From: Pegoplata infirma
Lineage: Eukaryota; Arthropoda; Insecta; Diptera; Anthomyiidae
DNA length: 64,000 nt
Reading direction: 5' to 3'
Assembly (NCBI GenBank): GCA_963921195.1
Contig: OY992538.1
Coordinates: forward strand, 15,152,330-15,216,329
Positions 55,255 through 64,000 of this stretch are shown here, one piece after another. The position numbers and the translations under genes are program-made. A model generated the notes under the pieces. It had not been told where the DNA came from. It did no database searches and saw only the letters and a list, made by a program, of their open reading frames with translations. Position 1 is the first letter of the stretch; every line of letters starts with the position of its first letter.

Positions 55255-58020
55255 CAAGAAATAAAAATACCACTTAAAAAAATACAAAAATAATAATTTT
55301 TTGAAAAAGTACTAAAATAGTACTTTTTTATAAAAAGTACTAAAATAATAATTTTTATAAAAAGTACTGAAATAATACTTTTTATAAAAAGTACCCAAAT
55401 AGTAATTATTTATTAAAAGTACCTAAATAGTACTTTTTTATAAAATGTACCTAAATAGTACTATTTTATAAAAAGTACCTAAATACGTTTTATAAAACGT
55501 ACCAAAATAGAACTCTCTTAAAAACCGTACATAAATAGTACTTTTTTCATATTTTTTAAGAAACAAAAATACCACTTAAAAAAATACCAAAATAATATTT
55601 TTTTAAAAAAGTACTAAAATAGTACTTTTTTATAAAAAGTACTAAAATAATACGTTTTTATAAAAAGTACTGAAATTATACTTTTTAAAAAAGTACCCAA
55701 ATAGTTATTATTTATTGAAAGTACCTAAATAGTACTTTTTTATAAAATGTACCTAAATAGTACTATTTTATAAAAAGTACTTAAATACGTTTTATAAAAA
55801 GTACCAAAATATAACTTTCTTAAAAAACGTACATAAATAGTTTTTTTTTTAATTAACTAACAGAACTTTTTATGTAAAGCAACAAAATACTTCTTTTGGT
55901 AAAAAAAAGTACAGAATAATTCGTTTTTGTGAAAAGTACTAAAAGAAGCAGTTTTAGTATTGCTAATAATAACCATAATATTTTTTTAAAAAAACTCTAA
56001 AATATTATTTTTTTTTTTAAAGTACTGAAATAATACTTTTTTATAAAAAGTACCCAAATAGTTTTTATTTATTAAAAGTTCCTAAATATTACTTTTTTAT
56101 AAAAACTACCTAAATAGTATTATTTTACAAAAAGTACCCAAATATTAAATATATTTTATAAAAAGTAGAACTTTCTTTAAAAACTTTCATAAATAGTACT
56201 TTTTTTATAAAAATTAGCTAATAGAACTTTTTATGTGAAGTACCAAAATACTTCTTTTGGTAAAAAAGTACCAAGTAATTATTTTTTGCAAAAATTACTA
56301 AAAGAAACAGTTTTAGCAGTAATTTTTTGAAAAAGTACTAAAATAGTACATTTTTATAAAAAAAGTAGTGAAATAATACTTTTTTATAAAAAGTACCCAA
56401 ATAGTACTTATTTATTAAAAGTACCTAAACAGTACTTTTTTTAAAGTACCTAAATATTACCTTTTTATTAAAAGTACCAAAATAGCACTTTTTGATAAAA
56501 AAAAAAAAACAAAATAGTACTTTTTGATAAAAAAAAAAGTCCCAAAAAGGAATTTTTGACAAAAAGTACCAAAATTGCATTTTTTTTAAGTAACAAAATA
56601 CCGGTAAATCTCGATATAACAAATGATATAATGTTTTTTCGTTATTCGTTATATCGGGAGATTCGTTATATCCCGAAGATTTTTTAGGTATTTTTTTTTA
56701 AAACAACCAAGTTACCAGTGAATTCTTAACGCTTTAAACATAAAAAATGGTTGTAATAAAAATGTTATCAAAATAAATACTGAAATAATACTTTTTTATA
56801 AAAAGTACCCAAATAGTTCTAATTTATTAAAAAAATTCCTAAATAGTAATTTTTTATAAAAAGTACCTAAATAGTATTATTATATAAAAAGTACCTAAAT
56901 ATTGGTATTTTATAAAAAGTAGAACTTTCTTTAAAAACTTTCATAAATAGTACTTTTTTATACAAATTATCTAATAGAACTTTTTATATGAAGTACGTAA
57001 ATACTTCTTTTGGTAAAAAAGTACCAAGTAATTCTTTTTTGCAAAAAGTACTAAAAGAAACAGTTTTAGCCGTACTAATAATACTGATAGAAATTTTTGG
57101 AAAAAGTACTAAAATAGTACTTTTTTATAAAAAAAAGTACTGAAATAAAACTTTTTATAAAAATTAACCAAATAGTACTTATTTATTAAAAGTACCTAAG
57201 CAGTACTTTTTTTTTAAATACCTGAATATTACCTTTTTATTAAAAGTACCAAAATAGCAATTTTTAATAAAATGTACCAAAATAGTACTTTTTGATAAAA
57301 AAAAAGTAAAAAAAAGGAATTTTTTCCAAAAAGTACCAAAATTGCATTTTTTTAAATTACAAAATAGTACTAAACAAATACAGATGAACCTTAATAAAAA
57401 AATTATATTTTAGTACTAAAATATTACTTTTTTATAAAAATTACTGAAATAGTACGTTTTTATGAAAAGTGTTAAAATATTACTTTTATATATAGTGACT
57501 ACAAATGTTTTTATAATAAGTACCAATAATCGTCAGAAAAAAAAAATTAAACGAATAAAAAGTATCAAAATAGTAGGTACTTGTAATAAAAAGTACATTT
57601 TTATTAAAAGTATCAAAAACAGTACTTTTTATAATCTAGTACTTATTTATAAAAATTACAAAATTTTTTTAAAAGTGCTTTTTTTTATGTACCTGAATAT
57701 TACCTTTTTATTAAAAGTAGCAAAATAGCACTTTTTGATAAAATGTACCAAAATAGTACTTTTTGATTAAAAAAAGTACCAAAAAGGAATTTTTGACAAA
57801 AACTACCAAAATTGCATTTTTTTTAAATACCAAAATAGTACTAAACAAATACAGATGAACCTTAATAGTACTTTTTGATAAAAAGTTTCAAAAAAGTAGT
57901 TTTAAAGAAAAAGTACTGAAAAAAGTACTATTGTATTTAAAAATATAGTAATTTTTCATTAAATTATTATTAATAGTAGTTCAAAATTGTATGCGGTAAT
58001 CAAATCCCTTAATTAATGTG
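55255..58020. repeat. Large field of GTAC hairpin repeats with higher-order units
   Basis: About 2.7 kb of degenerate AGTACTTTTTTATAAAAAGTACC/TAAAAT units of roughly 27-30 bp. Larger blocks repeat in order: about 300 bp at 55255 and 55560; about 590 bp at 56000 and 56770, including AACAGTTTTAG and GCAAAAAGTACTAAAAG. The word pair GTACTTTTTTATAAAAAGTAC is a near-perfect hairpin. No gene. Confidence 0.88.
56608..56680. mobile_element. Possible remnant of a pogo/Tigger-type end
   Basis: GGTAAATCTCGATATAACAA and TTCGTTATATCGGGAGATTC resemble the TIR words of pogo-like transposons. It is only about 70 bp and lies between two higher-order GTAC blocks. Confidence 0.35.
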
Positions 58021-58499
58021 TAGCAAAATGACTAACTTCTCTTAATGGTGTTGGGTAAAATAATAATTTAAATTTTGCTTTTATTCAGATCTTTTCAAGA
58101 AATCAAAAGTAAATGTGAATAATTACAAAACTATTGATTTGCATACTTTTAATGCAATATTCTACGCCGGAAATGCTGCATTTAACTAATAATTACAATA
58201 AATCTACTAATTTTTCACAGTGCAATTGCACACTAGTGACGTAACGTCAAATTATCAATTTAATGTCAAAAGTCAGTTTAAATTTCTAAACAAAAATCAC
58301 ATACTGTAACACAAAATACAAATTATGGAAAAAAACTACATAAAAATTGTCTTACAAAAAACTATTGTAACATAAAATTTTTTCGTGTATTACAAAAAAA
58401 ATTACCACACTCGTGTTTCATATTAAAAAAAAAAATAAACAGTGTAATTTTAGTTTAACACTACATATATGTAGGGTATTTCACACAAGATGTCTTTAT

Positions 58500-58895
58500 G
58501 TTTTTATTATTTTTATTAAAAATCCCAAAACAGTACTATTTTTAAAAAATTACAAAAATATTATTTTTTATATAATGTTCTATATTTTTTTATAAAAGGT
58601 ACTAACACAGTCTTTTTTATAAAAAGTACTATTTTAGTAATATTTTTTTTAAAAAGTACCAAAATAGTACTTTTTAACAATATTTATTTTTTATGAAAAT
58701 TACTAAAATAGTACGTTTTTGTGAAAAGTACTAAAATATAAATATAGCTACAAATGTACAAAAATAGTACTTTTTTATAATAAGTACCAATAATCGTCAC
58801 AAAAGAGATTTGAAACAAAGAAAAAGTACCAATATGGTACTTATTATAAAAAGTACATTTTTATTAAAAGTAAAAAAACAATACTTTTTTTATAA
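58500..58895. repeat. GTAC hairpin repeats
   Basis: The same degenerate units as at 55-58 kb, including the block AAGTACCAATAATCGTCA that also occurs at 57520, 62645 and 63085. Confidence 0.8.
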
Positions 58896-59100
58896 ACCAT
58901 AGGACTTATGTCGGATGTCAATTGTAGAAGATGTGATGAACCTAATAAGGATGAAACAGTTGAACATATTGTGTGCAAATGGCCCGCTTTGGCCACACAC
59001 AGCGAGCAAATGCAAGGCAAAGCAGAACTCGAGAATCTGAATGAAATTGCAGATATGGACCTTAAGCAAACGTGTTTCATCGCTGAAGGAACATTTGGTA
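58896..59100 (+). pseudogene. Non-LTR retrotransposon ORF2 C-terminal fragment, first part
   Basis: An open segment contains CRRCDEPNKDETVEHIVCKW, the Cys-Cys-His-Cys zinc-binding motif found after the RT/RNase H region of jockey- and I-type insect non-LTR retrotransposons. It starts abruptly after GTAC repeats, so it is 5' truncated. At 59100 a transposon with CACTCAAAA ends cuts it; the reading resumes in the right frame at 62263 if one TA is counted as the duplication. Confidence 0.75.
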
Positions 59101-59164
59101 CACTCAAAAGAAAAACTCTGTCAAAAAATCTGTAAAACGACTTTCAATTTGAATTAGCAATCTT

Positions 59165-59395
59165 TCAGCAGATTGTTCTGCTGAGAAGGATATTTTTAGT
59201 AAAATCTCTGTCATTTAGTTTAAGGAAATAACAGAAGATTGTTCTGCTGAAATCAGCAGATTATTCTGCTGAAATCAGCAGATTTTTTCTGCTAAAATCA
59301 GCAGATTTTTCTGCTAAAATCAGCAGATATTTCTGCTGATTTCAGCAGATCAATCTGCTGATTTCAGCAGAGCAATCTGCTGACAATCTGTTCTG
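59165..59395. repeat. Palindromic AGCAGATT tandem array
   Basis: Some ten units of CAGCAGATT-N-TCTGCTGAAAT, about 20-22 bp each, self-complementary. They form the subterminal array of the surrounding element. Confidence 0.85.
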
Positions 59396-59510
59396 CTTTT
59401 TTTTTATATAAAAAAATTTCTTAACAAAATAATGAAATTCAGCAAACAAAATCAGTATAATCATAGTAAAATGTCACACATGTTTAATAACTAAAACGCC
59501 AGATAAAAGT

Positions 59511-59608
59511 ATGAGCTTTCGTAGCGTAGTGGTTAAGAAGTGTGCTTTCAAATCGGAAGGTGGCGAGTTCGATGCTGGCTGGCGCCGTATGTTTTTTTTT
59601 TTTTTTTA
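59511..59608 (+). ncRNA. tRNA-like sequence with T-run terminator (SINE head or tRNA pseudogene)
   Basis: The segment has an A-box-like TAGCGTAGTGG and a B-box-like GAGTTCGATGC at tRNA spacing, and ends GGCGCC, then 17 T (a pol III stop). The acceptor stem does not pair well (GAGCTTT against GGCGCCG), so it is not a working tRNA. It sits directly left of the CCCGGC-ended element. Confidence 0.5.
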
Positions 59609-60179
59609 TTCCCGGCTAAAAATAAATGTGTATGTTCATATATGGCTATGTATTGATCTTTATATGATCATATATGACATATAAGGAAACATATATGTGA
59701 CCATATATGCAAAAATCGATCCCATATATGAGGTCGTATGTACCATATATGATATCATATATGGAACCATATATGTTATCATAAAATGTTAAATCTTAGT
59801 TAATGTGTATTCAAATTTGAACCAGAATTACAAAAAAAAGTTTTTTACGAATAAAATTATATTTTATTACCATCGATTAACTTATATATACGTAAACATA
59901 ACTGCAATACCGGTGCATATAAATAATTTAACAAATATTGTCCTACTTGCAAAATATTCGGTTTAAAAAAATTACTTTTACATAGAAAAATGTTGGAAAA
60001 GGTAAGTTTTCATTAATATATATAAAGAATTTTAAAATCATGTTTTCATTTTTTTCCAGTTCATCGTCATAACAAGTATAAGCGTGGACATTTTATTCCC
60101 AAACAAGATGATTTGAATATTTTCGTATTCAAAATATCGAAAAACAATACTATTGAGTACTTTGATGTTGAAGAAAATT

Positions 60180-60700
60180 AAACTACGCAGCTACGTTAAG
60201 CTTTCGCAACTTGGAGGAGAGGGCATATGCACCACCACAATGTTATCACTACGATTCCAATATTACAAACTTTTTACAAATCCCTTAATGTCGCCATATC
60301 AAATTGCAAATAAAAAGATCGTATAAGCAGTTTTGATACCGAGTTACGAGTTGAAGAAATTCAACTATACGCAGCTACGTTAAGCACTTCTACTTGGAGG
60401 AGAGAACTTATGCGCACCATAACGTTATCACTACGATTTCAACACTACAAACTATTTTGAAATCCCTTACTGTCGCAATAGCAAATTGGAAATGGAAAGA
60501 ATATATATGCAGTTTGAAGGTCGAGTTGCGAGTTACAGAAAATTCAACCATGCGCAGCAACGTTCAGCTCGCTCAACTTGGCGGAAAAAGCATATGCATC
60601 ACCATAACGTTATCACTATTTCAACACTACAAACTTTTGACATCCCTTACTGTCGGAAATGAAAAGAACGTATAATCAGTTTTGATGTTAAGTTACGATT
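60180..60700 (+). repeat. Three tandem copies of a ~175-bp sequence
   Basis: Each copy has ACGCAGCTACGTTAAGC, ACTTGGAGGAGAG, ACGTTATCACTACGATT, CACTACAAACT, AATCCCTTACTGTCGC and CAGTTTTGAT...GAGTTACGAG. Copies begin near 60185, 60365 and 60545 and differ by about 15-20 %. It is GC-richer than its surroundings. The ORF at 60394-60675 is open across two units but has no recognised domain. Confidence 0.8.
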
Positions 60701-61151
60701 TGGGAAGGACAACGTTTTTACTAACAATCACAAGAAGACTGTCACCTTACCTACATGGAAAATAGTGTCGGCATGATGTAAGTATTAATAGTTTATTTAT
60801 CCCTCTCCTTCAAATATCCTAACATAACCCAGTAAGATAATATACATACTACTAAATATATTGCTTTTAATAAAAGTTTTAAGTACTCACTTGCTTATTA
60901 TGAGTAAAAAATGCTTTTAGTACTAGCAAGTTATTTTTTGCTGGAATAAAAAAGGAATGTGGAATTATTTTTAATATTTTTTCAGTTGGAATTCCGTAAA
61001 AAGTATTCGATGGTCTTAAGCATCCCATGGTCTTAACAAAATACACTCCGTTAACATGTATCTAAGAAGACAATATTTAAAGGCACATGTTTGTTTCTTT
61101 AAATGATATCAGTGTTATCATTAAAACCCATCAGCACCAAATGCTATTGTT

Positions 61152-61383
61152 GGTAATACTTAAGGGCCTGCCACAGAGTCAATTCCGTTCCGAAGTGGTT
61201 TGAAATTTTTCCTCTGAAAACGTAAAACAAAATATTTTTTCGGAATAAATCGACTCCTATGCAATTCAATCCCACTTTGATTTTTGAAAGTGATTTCATT
61301 CCGAAAAAAAATATTCGTTTTGCGTTTTACGAGTAAACCACTTATTACAATTCCGAGCGGAATTAAGCCTGTGACATGCCCTT
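61152..61383. mobile_element. MITE with GGGC(C/A)TG(C/T)CACAG ends
   Basis: GGGCCTGCCACAGAGTCAAT and its inverse GGGCATGTCACAGGCTTAAT bound a 230-bp unit with inner inverted CGTAAAAC and TTTTTCGGAATAAA. Flanks are TTAA and TTTAA, hinting at a TTAA target. A partial relative is at 43396-43535. Confidence 0.75.
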
Positions 61384-62262
61384 TAATACAATAAAATGTC
61401 TAGAAATACCTTATATATTAATATTTTAAATCTTTTTTTTGTAGATTTTGACTTTAAATATGCTAAAATGAGGTTTATATCATAACAAAAACGCTAAGTC
61501 TGAAGAAAATCTAAATTAACAATAAAACAAGAAAACAACAAGGAAATCATCCTTCCTTTAATAAGCCCTTTGCTCGCTTCTTGATATTTTAAATCCTTAA
61601 TGTTAATTTTTTTTACTATCAAAATGTGTTCTAATATCTAGAAGTTAAATTTAATATTTTTATATGGTCACCAAAAATGCAAACGGAGTAAGTAAAAAAT
61701 CAAAACCATCAAACTAAAGGTTTTCATTGAAATATATGAAAAACACCATTATGAATAAAAAAAAATATTTTTAATTATACTTATGTACACCGTTTGCAAT
61801 TCTGGTGAATATATACATAATAATCTTTTACATATAGTTTAAGATGAAAAAATAATTAAAAAATAAAAAAAAGAATGTAAAACAAATTGAAAACAAGATC
61901 ATATATGATGCAATATATGATCTAATATATGATACAATATATAGTACAATATATGATACAATATATGATCACATATATTGGATCATATATGATCGTGTCT
62001 TATATAAGCGCCAATTTTGGAATATGTTCATATATGAGACCATATTTGATACTATATATGATACTGTATATGGCCTCATATATGATATCATATATGATAA
62101 TATACAACATTTTTAGCCGGGTTGTTATATTTATTCACCTCTTATGACAGATATTTAGCAAACCGTGTCTGCTAAAATCAGCAGATTTCTCATATGGCTC
62201 AAAATGGGTGTATTTTCAGCAGATTTTTCTGCTGATTGGACAGAGAATTTATTTTGAGTGTA

Positions 62263-62321
62263 TCACTATGGACCACCCGGTCTATGCGAGGAATCAGAAC
62301 TTTAGACTCCACCACCCCTAA
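62263..62321 (+). pseudogene. Non-LTR retrotransposon ORF2 C-terminal fragment, second part
   Basis: The reading of the 58896-59100 fragment continues here for 19 codons to a TAA at 62319-62321, with a short CCTAACCCAACC tail. The two parts are separated only by the TA-flanked element. The frame agreement supports the boundaries, and the pair is a dead fragment. Confidence 0.6.
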
Positions 62322-62329
62322 CCCAACCT

Positions 62330-64000
62330 ATAAACCAGTACTTTTTTTTAGAAATTACTAAAATATTATTTTTTTATAAAAGGCACTAAAATAATACTTT
62401 TTTATAAAATGTAATAAAATAGTACTTTTTTATAAAAGGTACTCAAACAGTCCTTTTTTTACAAAAAGTACTATTTTAGTTATAATTTTTTAATAAGTAC
62501 TAAAACAGTACCTACTTTTTATACCAAAATATTTTTTTTAATACCAAATTAGTACTTTTTTTGAAAATTACTAAAATAGCACGTTTTTATGAAAAGTACT
62601 AAAATATAATTTTTTTACAAAAATAGTACTTTTTTATATTAAGTACCAATAATCGTCAGAAAAGAGATTTGAAACAAATAAAAAGTATCGACATAGCACT
62701 TGTTGTAAAAAGTACCTTTTTATTAAAAGTAAAAAAATTGTACTCTTTTATAAAACAGTACTTTTTTTAGAAATTACTAAAATATTATTTTTTTATAAAA
62801 TGTACTAATATAATACTTTTTATAAAATGTATTAAAATAGTACTTTTTTATAAAAGGTACTAAAACAGTACTTTTTTACAAAAAGTAATATTTTAGTTAT
62901 ATTTTTTTAATAAGTACTAAAACAGTACCTACTTTTTATCCGAAAATATTTTTTTTTAATACCAAATTAGTACTTTTTTTTGTTGAAAGTTACTGAAATA
63001 GCACGTTTTTATGAAAAGTACTAAAATATAATTTTTTTATAAAAACATTTACAAAAATAGTACTTTTTTATAATAAGTACCAATAATCGCCAGAATAGAG
63101 ATTTGAAACGAATAAAAAGTATCGACATAGCCTTTGTTGTAAAAAGTACATTTTTATTAAAAGTAAAAAAAATTTACTCTTTTATAAAACAGTACTTTTT
63201 TTAGAAATTACTAAAATATTATTTTTTATAAAATGTACTAATATAATACATTTTTTATAAAAGGTACTACAATAGAACTTTTTTGTAAAAAATACTAATT
63301 TAGTAATAAAAAAAAATGTTTTTAATAAGTACTGAAACAGTACTTTTTTTAGAAAGCACCAAATTATTTCTTTTGTATAAAAGTACCAAAATATTACTTT
63401 TTTATAAAAATTACTGAAATAGTACCTTTTTATGAAAAATACTAAAATATTACTTTTATATATAGTGACTACAAATGTTCAATTATTGTACTTTTTTATA
63501 ATAAGAACCAATAATTGAAACGAATAAAAAGTATCAAAATAGTAGGTACTTGTTACAAAAAGTACTTTTTATAATCTAGTACTTATTTATAAAAATTAAC
63601 AAATTATTGTATAAAAAATATTATTTTAAAAAATAGATTTTAGTAAGTATTAACCGTACTTTTAAATGTAAATGTACAAAAATAATACTTTTTTAATAAG
63701 TACCAATACTCGTCAAAAAAGGAAAAAATGAATAAAACTTACCAAAATAGTACTTGTTATAACAAACACCGAAGCATTACTTTTTTATACCAAAATATTA
63801 TGTTTTTATAAAATGTACTAAAATAATACTTTTATTATAAAAGGTAGTAAAAACATAGTACTTTTTTTATAAAAAATACAATTTTTTAATAAAAACTATT
63901 TTTAATAAGTACTAATACAGACATTTTATAAAAGAACCAAAATATTTATTTTTGATAAAAGTACCAAAATAGTACTTTTTATAAAATTAATGAAATGGTA
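62330..64000. repeat. GTAC hairpin repeats, ~420-bp higher-order unit
   Basis: Blocks with TTTTAGAAATTACTAAAATATT, ACAGTACCTACTTTTTAT, AAGTACCAATAATCGTCAGAA and AGTATCGACATAG repeat at about 62340, 62755 and 63190, then degenerate towards the window edge. The array continues past the window. Confidence 0.88.

Larger units (their letters stand above)
59611..62121. mobile_element. Element with CCCGGCTAAAAAT ends and CATATATGATC arrays
   Basis: Ends CCCGGCTAAAAATAAATG and CCCGGCTAAAAATGTTGT are inverted and flanked by TT on both sides. Subterminal arrays of CATATATGATC/GATCATATATG lie at 59635-59790 and 61900-62100. The middle has a three-copy ~175-bp tandem repeat and a splice-like signal. It is nested in the CACTCAAAA element. 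Confidence 0.8.
59101..62260 (+). mobile_element. Element with CACTCAAAA ends and AGCAGATT repeats (copy 2, 3.2 kb)
   Basis: Ends CACTCAAAAGAAAAACTCTG and CACTCAAAATAAATTCTCTG are inverted and TA flanks both sides (59099-59100 and 62261-62262). The insertion splits a retrotransposon reading frame, which confirms the boundaries. Subterminal arrays of AATCAGCAGATT/AATCTGCTGATT lie at 59165-59390 and 62165-62240. It contains a tRNA-like sequence and a second element with CCCGGC ends. No transposase seen. Confidence 0.85.

Noticed and set aside
57462..57728. 88-codon Lys/Ile-rich ORF
   Set aside because: It lies wholly in degenerate GTAC hairpin repeats and shows only their translated composition.
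59511..59590. Functional tRNA gene
   Set aside because: The acceptor stem does not pair and the arms are irregular. It is kept only as a tRNA-like sequence.
35833..64000. Upstream coding exon of the protease gene
   Set aside because: I looked for a short open segment with ATG and a phase-0 donor but found none I can distinguish from chance in this AT-rich region.

Overview
The window is AT-rich animal DNA that reads as a fly (Diptera, probably a calyptrate such as a blow fly or house-fly relative). Three things point there: the single host gene is a typical insect ubiquitin-specific protease; the introns are packed with repeats that share a core with the Drosophila DINE-1/INE-1 family (recalled from memory, not searched); and a Ty3/Gypsy retrotransposon of insect type is present. 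There are no bacterial-type genes, no operons and no CRISPR array.

Host gene. Four co-linear exons on the minus strand (35832-35605, 26365-26231, 24399-24265, 2519-662) encode a complete USP catalytic domain of the USP31/USP43 type (fly Usp15-31). The exons have clean GT-AG boundaries. The first visible exon begins at an acceptor and the last ends at a strong donor in phase 1, so both ends of the gene lie outside the window. Almost all the rest of the 64 kb is intron: over 28 kb upstream of the Cys-box exon, then 9.2 kb, 1.8 kb and 21.7 kb, and at least 0.66 kb at the 3' side.

Intron of 21.7 kb (2520-24264). It holds Helentron-like repeats, a block of about 2.2 kb of a 16-bp minisatellite flanked by 150-bp tandem repeats (5.0-8.5 kb), a TIR element at 8.8-10.7 kb, and a full-length Ty3/Gypsy retrotransposon (12622-20624). 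The retrotransposon has 890-bp LTRs, gag, a -1 frameshifted pol, a third ORF of unknown function, and a 1.28-kb hAT element inserted in its 5' LTR. A 3' fragment of a non-LTR retrotransposon lies at 22.1 kb.

Intron of 9.2 kb (26366-35604). It contains a five-level nest of transposons: a Helentron-like repeat split by a hAT element, itself split by a small MITE, itself split by a second hAT, itself split by an element with CCCAGC ends. Each level is supported by terminal inverted repeats and most by target duplications.

Upstream intron (35833-64000). It contains fold-back and tandem repeats (36-38 kb), a hAT with three further insertions including a tRNA-derived SINE (39.2-41.8 kb), more Helentron-like repeats, a 1.9-kb Tc1-like fold-back element (45.9-47.8 kb), and long fields of a GTAC/poly-T/ATA/poly-A/GTAC hairpin repeat arranged in higher-order units (52-58 kb, 62-64 kb). 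A 3.2-kb element with TA duplication splits a non-LTR retrotransposon fragment at 59.1-62.3 kb. No further host exon was recognised here.

All transposon classifications come from reading ends and target duplications by eye. Coordinates of degenerate repeats are approximate to about 10-30 bp.
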